NCBI GenBank assembly: GCA_002786065.1
Contig: NHNY01000005.1
Span: 682,001-746,000, forward strand
From: Microcyclospora pomicola
Lineage: Eukaryota; Ascomycota; Dothideomycetes; Capnodiales
Reading direction: 5' to 3'
Length of the DNA stretch: 64,000 bases
Shown here piece by piece: positions 54,001 to 64,000 of this stretch (position 1 is its first letter; each line of letters begins with the position of its first letter). The translations under genes were made by a program, and so were the position numbers. The notes beneath the pieces were generated by a model. The model did not search any database, was not told the origin of the DNA, and saw only the letters and a list, made by a program, of their open reading frames with translations.

Positions 54001-56993
54001 ATGGCTGGTCAAGCGAAGCAGTTTGCGAATCGTCTGCGTGATGAGCAACGTGGGTCAACCACATCGCGTTCCACCACTTCGCATAGCAGCCGAATGTCCT
54101 CATCGTCGGGCAAGGCCACTCAATCACCGCCACGCTCCCACATCAGCAGTGGTTCCCGTCTGCAAGCCATTGCGCAATACGATGGCGGGTCTTCTCGTGG
54201 CTCGGCGCCAAGTTCACCGTTACTCGGACCCATGCGAGATCCGGCCATTGCCCGTCCAGAGGTGAATGTGAAGAACGTGGACTTGCCAGTTTCGGCCTGG
54301 AAAACCATCAACAGCGTCGAATTGTCAGGCAGCGCAATGCCACCTCGTCCCAAAGCTTCTACTCTTGGACAACCTATCAAGGTTGCTTTGAACACTTTTG
54401 CAGTGGAGTCGCTGCCCACTCCCACTGTGTACCAGTTCGACGTGATGGTTGGTAGCGGCGCGGAGAAGCGCGGTCTGATCATGAAATGCTGGGCATCCAA
54501 AGCTGTCCAGCAAGCCTTGGGCAAGGCGAGATTCATCTTCGACGGCAACAAGCTGGCCTGGAGTGACGTCCCAATCACTCGGGAGCAGCGTATCCAGGTT
54601 GACCTCGACGCCGAAGAGAATAGGACGGTGAAGCCTGGCGGCAAAGAAAACAAGCACAGGGTGGTCATTCGGCAGACCAACACAGTCGACTTTGCTGCTT
54701 TGGGAGCATTCATGGCTGGCAGGTCTGGTTTCAACAATGCGGTCTTAGAAGCCATCAATTTCTTCGATCACTTGCTCCGTGAAATGCCAGCCAAGAGACT
54801 CACCCCCATCAAGCGCTCGTTATTCATGCGAGGATCTGGTCCTGGCACGAACCTCGGAGGCGCGATCGAAGCTCTCAAGGGTGCATACCAGTCTGTCCGC
54901 ATTGTGCACTCACCTTCTGGTACTGCACAGTTGTCCATCAACGTCGATGTGAACAATTCGGCATTCTTCAAAGCAATGAGACTGATTGATGCCATATGTG
55001 AGATGGTCAATGCCCGTGGCGGAGCGGACCTTGTTCAGAGGTTTGCCCAAGGCGAAAAGAGTCGTGCGGTGCAGGACTTAAATCGCTTCCGCAAGGTTCG
55101 TATCATCGCCAACCACCGCGGGCAAAAGGATGAATATGTCATCGAGAAGTTCATCTTCCAATCCGCCAAGGACTACAAATTCGAGAAGGATGGTAGCAGA
55201 ATCTCCATCTACGACTACTTCGCGAAAACGTACAATTTCAAGCTGTCGTTCCCCAACCTGCCATTGGTGAAGATGACGAAGAAAGGAGGTGCAGTGCTAC
55301 CGATGGAGGGCTTGGAATTGAAGGAAAATCAAAGATATCCTTTCAAGCTAAACGAGGGACAAACCTCGCAAATGATCAAAGTCGCCGCCACGCCGCCTAA
55401 GGACAGATTGGACTCCATTCAATACTCCTTGAAGATGCTAGATTGGGGCAATGATCCCGCACTCAAGCACTATGGTGTGCGCATCAACCCGAACAAGACC
55501 ATTGTCAATGGGCGCCTTCTTACCGCTCCCAAAGTCCAGTTTGGTACTGGAGAAGCTAAGCCGGGAACTTCTGGACGATGGGACCTGAAGGGCAAGAAAT
55601 TCTTGACGCCCAACGCCGTCCCATTGAAGTCATGGGGAGTTTGCGTCGTGCAAGCTCGCCGTGGTGGCAAGCCGGATAGGAACGTCATCGAGAACTTCGT
55701 CAAGGAGTTCGTCAAGATCTACAAAGGCCATGGTGGTCGTGTGGATAATGCAACGCCGGCCTATTGTCTCACTAGTACGGACGACGTTGCTCAGTGGGTG
55801 ACTTCAGTATGGAACGCTGCTGGAAACGCCTCCCAGAGCCGTCCTCAGATGCTCGTGTTCATCCTGCCGGACAAGGATGCCAACACATACGGTCGCATAA
55901 AGCGCTCTGCCGAGTGTCGCTACGGCGTAGTCTCGCAATGCATGCAATATGCACATGTGCAGAAAGGCCAACCTCAATACATATCCAATGTATGCATGAA
56001 GTTCAACGCCAAGCTTGGTGGCAGCACTTCGCGTGCCATTGGACCCAAGACAGGTGGTCCGACAGGCATATTCACTGTGCCTACTGTTGTTATTGGAGCT
56101 GATGTTTCGCACTCCGCACCAGGCGCCAAGACTCCCAGCATGGCCGCCATGACTGTGTCTCAGGATAAGCTGGCTGTCAGATACGCTGGCGCATGTGAGA
56201 CAAACGGCTTCCGTGTCGAGATGATTACCACGGAGAATATCAACAATATGCTGAAGCCGTTGCTGAAGCAATGGATGATGAACGTTGGTGGAGGCAAAGT
56301 CCCGCAACGTCTCTTCTACTTCCGCGACGGTGTCTCGGAGGGCCAGTTTGTTCACGTTCTCCAGCAGGAGGTTGCTGACATGAAGGCCTTGTTGAAGTCG
56401 GCGGATCCCAGCAACAAGACGCAATTCATTGTCGTCGTGGCTGGTAAGCGTCATCATATTCGCATGTTCCCCGAGCCTGGCAAAGGCGACAAGAACGGTA
56501 ATCCCCTCCCTGGTACATTGGTCGAGACTGGTGTCACACACCCGTTCGAAAATGACTTCTACTTGTGCGGCCATGCCGCCATCAAGGGTACAGCTAGACC
56601 CACGCACTACTCAGTGCTCCTGAACGAGGCGAACATCACGAACGAGGAATTGCAAACCTTGATTTACGAGCACGGTAAGATATACTCGAACCTCAAATGT
56701 GGACAACATAGCATGCTAACTTCTTCACAGGATACCAATACATTCGCGCCACGACGCCGGTGTCAATCCACCCCGCCATCTATTACGCCCATCTTGTATC
56801 GAACCGTGCTGTTCCGCATGACCCCAAGTGGGTTGGTTCGACTGATGGCACGCCCACTCAGCAGCAAGCTGGTGGATCGCCATCTGGGTCCCACGGCCAG
56901 GGTGGAAGTTCATCTGCTCCGAACTACAATCCCGACAAGCTTATGCCCATGCCGAACCAGGGCAACATCGTCTCGAGCATGTGGTACATCTAG
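54001..56993 (+). CDS. Argonaute (QDE2-like), RNA-silencing slicer
   Basis: Two exons, join(54001..56674, 56731..56993), give 978 aa. The N-terminal 100 residues are Ser/Arg-rich and disordered. The N domain (about 110-280) starts RPKASTLGQPIKVALNTFAV; the linker has RSLFMRGSGPGTNLGGAIEALKG split across strands; PAZ is about 325-440 (YFAKTYNFKLSFPNLPLVKM); MID and PIWI fill the C-terminal half. The slicer tetrad appears complete: Asp701 (VVIGADVSH), Glu740 (FRVEMI), Asp776 (YFRDGVSEGQ), His912 (YYAHLVSNRA, in exon 2). The tail is Gly/Ser-rich and ends in the family's bulky MWYI. The 56-base intron has branch GCTAAC. It should bind small RNAs and cut targets in quelling-type silencing. Confidence 0.96.
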
Positions 56994-57822
56994 ACGTCAT
57001 TGACCCAGCAACATTGGTCTGTTGATGTCGACGGACTTCGAGAGACAGGGGTGCGCATCAAGAAACGATCGTGGTTGCGAGAAAGCTTTTCGAGCAAGGA
57101 TACGATAGAATCATGCTGACCCATGCAATCTGTCGGCTCGGAGGATGAGGACAGCGGTGTGGATTGATGCTCTGCAAGAGTTGCTGGCTAAATGACAAAG
57201 ATGATACTGTTCAGCAGAAAAGATGTAGCTGTGAGTTCAGCCAGTAGCTACAACGTCAATCTACTTTGACTCCTATGTGTCTTTGAACTTTTCTCGTACA
57301 TCGTGATTCCTGCCTAGCCAACAGTCATTGGATGTCCCTCATGATTGTTCCCGCGACCATGGTGCCCGCTATGTGATCCCTCCTATTCCTGAGTGTATTA
57401 TCTAGGAACCCTTGGACATGCATACAGCCATTAGTGTTGCAGGCATTGCCAGTCTGTGCTACAGAAAATCATACATCTAGTCTTCTCCCATCACGTACTC
57501 TGCCTCACTCATGTCTTTCGACATCAACTGGCTATCGGGCTGCATGGCCGTTGTACTGTCGCGTCGTCCTGGTCCGTCGATGAAGCTGGGTAACAAGTCC
57601 CATCTTCCGCTCGCGGCTTGTCGTTGCAGCCTCTACAACCAGGCCCCTCATTCGGCGCGGTATGCTCGCCACACACTTGATCTTTGCGTCTGACGAGTTC
57701 ATCTTCAGGGTAGTAACGAGACTGGTAGGGATCGCTGTGGGCATCGAGAGTCGGCACAGGGTGATCCGAGGTGCCACCAAGACATAGCTTTGTCTGCCAG
57801 CACGATTGGCTATATCTCGTGC
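56994..57822. other. Intergenic, convergent 3' flanks
   Basis: 829 bases between Argonaute and the permease gene; no gene supported. Confidence 0.5.
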
Positions 57823-59708
57823 TCAACTGCGGAGACTACTCGCATCTTCGCTGGGGATCTCAATTGACATGGTCCTCGGACCATGGTAGTTCTGCCTACC
57901 CCAGATCACGTACCACAGCACCGAGCTGATGACGCCGCCGGCGAAGACGGCAGCGGCGTAGTTCATGGTGCTCAGCGTCACGGGAAGCATCGAGGGCATC
58001 GAGAAGAGTGGGATGGCGAGGAGGCACCATGCTATGTACATATAATCAGTGACTGGTCCGGGTCTAGCTCTCGCTTGGCAGGGCCAGGATATGACATACC
58101 GATGGAGATGACATTACAAACCGCACCGAACCAACCAAGATTATATCTCGCACCCACCAACCTCCTCCGCCGGGTAAATAGCGACACTGCGATCGGGATC
58201 ACGTAGCTGAGTGTGAGGAAGATGACGCCAGCGCCGTTGAAAGCGTTGAACGCGGCGCTGCTGCCAAGATAGATCAGCCCCAGAATGAGCTGGATGACCA
58301 TGCTAAGCATCATGGCGTTCACCGGCACACCGAGCTTCTCGTTGACACGATCGAAGCCCAGTCGCTGAGAGCCAGGGATGGCGCCGTCGCGAGCGAACGC
58401 CCAAACACACCGGCTCGCGGCTGTCGTGCAGCCAATGCCACAGATGACGCCGAGGATGATGACGGGTATGCAAAGCGCGAACGTGCCGCCAGAGCTTCCG
58501 ATTGCGGCTTTGAGAATCACGGGTAGAGGTTGTCCGGAAGGATCGTTGATGATGTGCGAGATGTCTGGCAAGACGAAGACAAGGGGAACAAGGAAAACGA
58601 AGCCGCAGACCATATTGAGGATGACAGTCGCGACCATGGCTTTCGGGACTTGGCTGGCAGGTTTCCTCGTCTCATCGCACATCGAAATGATCATTCCGGT
58701 CGATGAGGTGGCATAGGCGGCATGTAATAGACCCACGCAGAAAGCCCAGCCGGAAGGCCGCCAGCCTGATGTTGGCTCGAACTCGGTGAAAACATAGTTG
58801 GCGGAGTGGCGGCCTCCTTTTGCGACTGTAAGGGTGCAGACGATGATAGCGAGCACACCGAGGAAGGTCATGATGACTGCTGCGGTGTCTGGATGCGAGC
58901 AAGAAGTTGTTAGCATCGGCTTTCGCCACTAGACAATCTACAGGATGTGTTCCTTACCGAGCATGGGTAGTCTCCTATTCGCAAGAGCGCTGATGGCGTT
59001 GCTCAACAGCGTAATCAGGAAGAAGATGAGGTAGATCTGGTACGGTTGCGCGTTGAAGACTCTGTTGCCAATATCGTCCTCGAACACATTGATACATCCT
59101 ATCAGGAACAGAGTTGTGCCGAAGTTGACACTCAAGGTGATGATGACGTTACCCAGAAAGAACGACCAGCCAGTTAACCAGGCCATAAGTGAGCGGATCG
59201 ACGGGGGAGAGAGCATGTATGTCTGGTAATATACGCCGCCCGCGACGGGATAGACCTGAGGCTGCGGTCAGTCTCAGCTGGCATTGCATGGCTAGCATGC
59301 TGTGGTGAAACATACAGAGGTGATCTCTCCGAGACTTATCGCTACGCAGACCATCAGGACGCAGACCAGGAGCCAACCCCAGATCACAGTTACCGGTCCA
59401 CCGCCCATCAGGGGATAGATCAAAGTGGTGGAAAGCCCGTAAGGTACTGATGCTAAGACGAAGGACATGAAGGCCACGCCCCAAGTCGACCTGGATCGAG
59501 CAAGGCGTGAGGAGTAACCCATGGCCTCAATTATCTCATCAGCAGAGCCTCCAGATGCGGAACGCAGGCTTCGTGGGAGCATCGTTTCTTTGGTAGAGGC
59601 TGCTCTTGACGAAGCGTGATGGTTGTTGATGTGCGAGATCGGTACAACCATCGTCCCATACTGTTTGGGTTCGGACATTACCGGGTGTCTGCTAATGCCT
59701 TTGACCAT
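57823..59708 (-). CDS. APC-superfamily amino acid/choline/GABA permease
   Basis: Four exons, complement(57823..58031, 58100..58888, 58958..59255, 59316..59708), give 562 aa. Introns are 68, 69 and 60 bases. TM1 begins STWGVAFMSFVLASVPYGL; the consensus amphipathic segment EITSVYPVAGGVYYQTYML is rebuilt across intron 1; about twelve TM segments follow, with GWRPSGWAFCVGLLHAAYATSSTGM and CGIGCTTAASRCVWAFARDGAIPGS typical of fungal GABA/choline permeases (Uga4, Hnm1 type). The C-terminus is short and hydrophilic. Substrate cannot be told from sequence. Starts at 59708 or 59678 are both possible; the first was used. Confidence 0.92.
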
Positions 59709-61697
59709 AACGAGGCCTATACAGTCTTTCGATCAGCTGGAGTAATCAACGTGAAAACCTATATGATTATAGATGTTGCATGGGGATAGAATAGCTTGTT
59801 GACGGAGGCAGATGAGAGTGACTGGCGCTTTGGCACCGGACCGTTGGAAAGATAGGATCCTTGGGCCCAGTGTTTCGTTGTTTCGGGGTATGGCGGTCGC
59901 TGTTGGGCAAAACTGTAGCTACTACCAGTATTCGAATGATCTGTCTTTCGAGTATTGGCCCGCCAACATATGGATTCGATTTGGTGTGAAGCCAGATGTT
60001 CACGGAATCTGTGCGTCGACTGGAATTCGACGTGGAAAGAATGTCGCTTGGAAAAGATGTCTGAGCATTGACTTGCTTGCTGTTCTAATCCTACACGGAG
60101 ATAAAGTTTTGATACAACAACCGTCTTGAAACGAAGGGGAAAAGCCGTGAAGTCGTTGAACGAAAGGAGTGTAAGTATTTCTTATTCAGGAGACTTGGTC
60201 AGTGCGAGTTCTCTTCATAATGCCTCTGCTGCGCGACTTTCTCAATGGTTTCGTAACATAAGATTGGTGTAGCGAGGGTGCGTGGGCTAGGACGTAATAA
60301 GTGGTATTGAATTTTCTTGAGGTCGGCTACTGAAGGCGGAGGGGCTCCACAGCGCATTTTCAGCCAAGAGAATCTTTCTCGCTGGGAGCATGCACGATTC
60401 GTCTTGGTCGATGCCAACAGATATAATGAGCATGGAACGAAAGACAGCTTGAACATGCCAACACCAGCCGCACATCAGCTCCATAATTCGCGCTCGCAAG
60501 CAGAGCAATATCGAGCTACATTCGCGTCATGACGTCGGCTTAGGGTCAAAGGGGTTGTCACTGGTCATCCAAGTCGCTCGTAGACATGAAAGTCTTGGCC
60601 TATCTGGCATACGTCGGTTGACACACGATCGCACTCCAGCCTGTTAGTGGATAAAGTTGGAGTCCTTTGGTCATTCCAAGATCTCCGCCCGCGGGTTTGC
60701 TCGTTGGGCATGGTTTAATGCTTGGTCTCATGTCGTCTACACTGCACAGTGACGTGGGCGCGAATTGACATGTAGAGAGGTCGAAGCATCTCCTCCGATT
60801 GAGTACTTCACTCCCTCCGGGTTGCCTTTTCGAGGCCAACTGAGTGGAGCTCCAACAGCTTTGCGATCTAGACAGCAACTTGAAGATGAGTTTGAGGTTG
60901 GCCTGTGTGCTTATTATCTTGGATAGCAATGCGACCAAGGCAATCTGCCCATAACTACAGGTCCGTAGCACAGTCGTTCGATCGACGCTGTGCGCTCTTG
61001 ATTGTGGTCTTCATGACGATGCACATAAATCGTCGCAGCACATTGTCTCGGCAACATTCATCCCACTTGAGTGCGGTATGGCTGAACGTCCTCCCAGGGA
61101 ACCAGCCTCCAGATCGCAAACCGACAGCTGGTTCCAGGGCATTGTCCACTACTAGACCCAAGGTACAGGGTCTGTTGACGATTACAGCTCAGGTTTTGCG
61201 TAGACTCCTGGCCCAAAGTGCTGTTACGTCTGTTGCCATCGCTAAACGTGCATACAGACCTGTACTTTGGAGCGAGCATCAGTACCAGACTCAAAACATA
61301 TGTACCCAGCTGGAGACTTGATCTCAGTTTCCGGAACCCGTCGAGGAGGGAGCCTGATCATTTGTGAGACGAATGTGCCCATCCCTGGCAAGATGAGATA
61401 TCACGTCTCGTGCTTCGGTATAATCTCGATCGAGCACTCAAGACATGATAGTATCACTTAACTTCTGATGCAGTGAACTGGGCGTGCTTGAATGCACATG
61501 TAGTCGTGATGCAGGAAGAACGTGCATGTTGTGTTCTCATGTCGCACGTGCCATCTTTCACCTCACCTAAATCTACAGCACAGCTCATGATCTGTATTAT
61601 TCTTACTGCATTGACCTTTTACACCAGGGACCATCAATAATTGATATTCACCGACGATTTGTAAAGAGACAGCCTGATCGACACGAAGCATATATCA
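59709..61697. other. Gene-poor 2 kb stretch
   Basis: 1989 bases between the divergent permease and MED9 genes. Frames such as 60600-60971 (minus) and 60905-61321 (plus) overlap each other and show no family resemblance. Nothing further was seen. Confidence 0.5.
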
Positions 61698-62147
61698 ATG
61701 TCTGGCCTAACGCAATGGGGGGTATACACCCCGTCAAGCACTACAGCCAACACTGTGCAGTCATTGTCGCAAAAGCCAGCATTACCGCCACCACAGACGT
61801 TTGATATCTTGCCTGCGTTGCATGAGCTTTTGGCACGCATCGATCATGTCTCTGTTCAAGGAAATCTGTCCTCCAGCAATGACCTGGATGATTCCCTAGG
61901 ATCTCGATATCTGGAAGTACAGCCTCTTGAGCCCAAGGATCTGCCAGCAGAAGCGTTGGTTCTTAAGTCCAAGATCAGAAAGGCATTACGCGAACTGGAG
62001 AAACTTCCAGATATGGACCGAAGCGTCGAGGATCAGAGGGAGGAAATCATCGAGTTGGTGCAACGCAAAGCAGACCAGGAAGACATGATCAAACGGCTGT
62101 CTGCAGCTGCGCAGACTATGAGAGATGAGCTCACGAGACCACGTTGA
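61698..62147 (+). CDS. MED9: Mediator complex subunit 9
   Basis: A single exon of 149 aa. Med9 (Cse2 in yeast) belongs to the Mediator middle module. After a variable N-terminus come FDILPALHELLARID, then LEPKDLPAEALVLKSKIRKA, then the heptad helix LRELEKLPDMDRSVEDQREE. These are the fungal Med9 landmarks in the right order, and the protein ends after the coiled coil as expected. The ATG at 61698 is the first in frame. An uncharacterised gene follows on the same strand, 237 bases on. Confidence 0.87.
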   Translation: MSGLTQWGVYTPSSTTANTVQSLSQKPALPPPQTFDILPALHELLARIDHVSVQGNLSSSNDLDDSLGSRYLEVQPLEPKDLPAEALVLKSKIRKALRELEKLPDMDRSVEDQREEIIELVQRKADQEDMIKRLSAAAQTMRDELTRPR

Positions 62148-62384
62148 GCGGAGATGTCGTTCTTGGTGTGACATGATTGCTGGATGTGTGCAACAAGTGG
62201 GTCCATGCCTATCGCCGCAACGTAACAATATGGCCATTGGTCATGCATTGCACTTGAAGAAATGGGGTGAAATGGTACTGTTTGCAGACGATGTCTGTCG
62301 CCCAAACGAGTGAAGCAATATTCACCATCAATCGACTTTTGGGTCTACGACATCAAACGCAAACAGTCAAGTTGTATATCATCC

Positions 62385-63056
62385 ATGACGATCAGTGTGC
62401 GGCGCGACGACCTGGTGAAGTTCGTCAAAGCAGTGCTTGAATATAAAAGCTCCTCATTCGGCCACAGCGTCGCTATCTCTACAGCCCTCATCACACAACG
62501 AACGGCATCGCACATCTTCAAGGTCTGTTCAACAACCATGTGTGAGCTTTACTTCGGCACTCCCACTGATCAGAAAGCTATCATACCATGCTACTTACGC
62601 GAGCTGGACAAAGACATGCCCATTCTGCATCTCTGCGGCCTCCTCAAGGCTCGTGATCTGGACCCACGTTCCGAGGTCGATCGCATGAAGGCTGCCGTGA
62701 CCAATCTGGGCTTTGCTGCGGACGAATTCCAGAAGGAAGTGCAAACACGGGCACCTGCCAGGATCATGGCACCTAGCGAGATGGAGACACAGTATATGCT
62801 GCTGGCGAAATTGGAGCCGCTACAACGCTCGAGGCAGGCGATATTAGACAAATTGGATGCCCTTGCGGCTGACACTCAAATTTGCGTAGGTCGATCACGT
62901 CACAACGGAGTAGCAAGCTGCGTGATCAGCTAATAATTTGTGTAGAGTGAGCCGGATCTGACAAAAGACGTTGCAGACCTGCAGAACGAAATGCTAACTG
63001 CTTGTGCTGGCATATCAATGGCCGCATGGCGCAGACCGGGCTATCGTACTCCTTGA
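62385..63056 (+). CDS. Conserved-looking protein of unknown function
   Basis: Two exons, join(62385..62885, 62946..63056), give 203 aa. Intron 60 bases (GTAGGT...TGTAG). No domain was recognised. The protein starts MTISVRRDDLVKFVKAVLEY, is mostly helical, and has ordered-looking segments PCYLRELDKDMPILHLCGLL, PSEMETQYMLLAKLEPLQRS and a C-terminal LQNEMLTACAGISMAAWRRP. The last helix follows a charged stretch (EPDLTKDVADLQNE). No signal, membrane helix or metal motif is seen. The frame is open upstream to 62310, but without an ATG. It may belong to a fungal-only family; function unknown. Confidence 0.7.
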
Positions 63057-63557
63057 ACATTCGAGCGGGCAGTATCGCCAGAATCTAGTCGCAAAGTGCT
63101 CTTCAGGATCTGAGAACGCTACCGACAGGACATTGAGCGCACATTCAAGTAGTAGTTTTATAGGCGTGTAGTCGGACAAATTGGTCTTGTTTCGAATGAT
63201 GATAAAATTTATGATATTTTCCGACCCAGATATTGCTTGCGTACTCGGAGAGCAGCGTTTGCCATCAGGGCGACGTTCTGCCCTCAGTGAGCGTGGGTTG
63301 GCACATGCTCTCTAGACTCCTCTCGTTTGCAGTCATGGCTGCGCGATGGATGCTCTTTGCGTAGTACAAGCTACGTCCTGATCATTGGGCCCCTTGTCTG
63401 CCTTCTCTCTGGTCGACGGGGAATCTGCTCGAGCTTTCTTGCACTGCGGCATATTGAGCCGTGCTATTCCCGAATCTCTGGCTCCGCGACCCAGATGCAA
63501 TTGCTGTGCTGGCAGAATGCTGTACTGTTCTCTATAACACATCATCCTCTTAGCTCA
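63057..63557. other. Intergenic, convergent 3' flanks
   Basis: 501 bases between the uncharacterised gene and bL31m. No gene or repeat was seen. Confidence 0.5.
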
Positions 63558-64000
63558 TCACTTCTTTCCTTTGCCCTTCGCGACGCCCTTCGAGGAATAG
63601 ACTGTGGTCGGTAGCTTGTTTGTTTTTGCCGCCTCTGCGCCACTCGCAGCAATCAGATCCATAAGGGACTCGTCCGACTCCTGTGCTTGTTCTTGAGTAG
63701 TGTCCTCGTTCTTTGATTGAGTCTGTTCAGAAGCTCGTTAGCAAATGATATCCCGACAGCGGATGCATAGAAAGGCATCGCACTCACCTCCTCTCCCCCT
63801 TCCACCGCATCAGCATCGAAGCCTCTGCCAAACCGCTTGCGAAACCTCCGCAACCGTCCAGCCTCATCCTCCTCCACGTTCAGGAACTTCTGAGAACTTG
63901 GATTCCACAGCGGCGAGTTCTTTGTGTCTTTCGTACTTCGATATATCGGTTGCGGTGATGTGGTTCGGTGGAGGAATGTCGAGCCATCAGATAGGGTGAT
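63558..64000 (-). CDS. MRPL36: Mitochondrial ribosomal protein bL31m, 3' part
   Basis: complement(63558..63722, 63788..>64000); the 5' end lies beyond the window. The 71 codons of the visible first part read ITLSDGSTFLHRTTSPQPIY, then TKDTKNSPLWNPSSQKFLNV and EEDEAGRLRRFRKRFGRGFD, the core of fungal bL31m (yeast Mrpl36), a protein of the mitochondrial large subunit. The 65-base intron (GTGAGT...AACAG) leads to a 54-residue tail, acidic then Lys-rich (KGVAKGKGKK), longer than bacterial L31. The frame is open to the window edge. Confidence 0.9.

Noticed and set aside
60600-61321. Overlapping opposite-strand frames upstream of MED9
   Set aside because: No family resemblance, no splice support, and neither has a clear start context.

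Overview
This 64 kb window is nuclear DNA of a filamentous ascomycete (Pezizomycotina). The evidence is dense housekeeping genes on both strands, short GT-AG introns (mostly 48-100 bases) with CTRAC-like branch points, and fungal-only families: a PTH11-like rhodopsin-fold protein, a CmcJ/NvfI-type oxygenase, a GABA/choline-type permease and fungal Mediator subunits. Base composition is balanced and even. I saw no AT-rich blocks, transposon, tRNA, rRNA or CRISPR array. A Dothideomycete is my best guess for class, held weakly.

Layout, left to right. 0-5 kb: the 3' end of an acidic protein, a four-TM membrane protein and a PTH11-like protein. 4.8-10 kb: a GGA clathrin adaptor and the CCR4 deadenylase, convergent. 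10-13.1 kb: a 3.1 kb stretch with no supportable gene. 13-18 kb: a SAM methyltransferase, an ETFRF1/LYRM5 homologue head-to-head with a mitochondrial hotdog thioesterase, and a DUF1275 membrane protein. 18-24 kb: an SGT1/ecdysoneless protein, an APH-type kinase, and two tail-to-tail paralogues of an uncharacterised family. 24-33 kb: TSR4, MED11 head-to-head with TAF5, a proline-rich protein and an Rbd2-like rhomboid. 33-41 kb: GAA1, a small accessory block with two non-haem iron oxygenases (TauD type and CmcJ type) and gene relics, then an Mrx7-like protein. 41-52 kb: a tyrosine phosphatase, CCT6 head-to-head with NOP56, a LACTB2-like hydrolase and RNA14. 54-60 kb: an Argonaute with an apparently complete slicer tetrad, and an amino acid/choline permease. 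61.7-64 kb: MED9, a conserved-looking protein of unknown function and the 3' part of mitochondrial ribosomal protein bL31m.

The genes are mainly core machinery: transcription (MED9, MED11, TAF5), mRNA 3' processing and decay (RNA14, CCR4), ribosome biogenesis (NOP56, TSR4), protein folding (CCT6), secretory membranes (GGA, GAA1, Rbd2) and mitochondria (bL31m, LYRM5, thioesterase, Mrx7-like). Several sit head-to-head over 200-330 bases, so shared promoters are likely. Exon boundaries were inferred by hand from splice consensus, reading frame and remembered family sequences; no alignment or transcript data were used.
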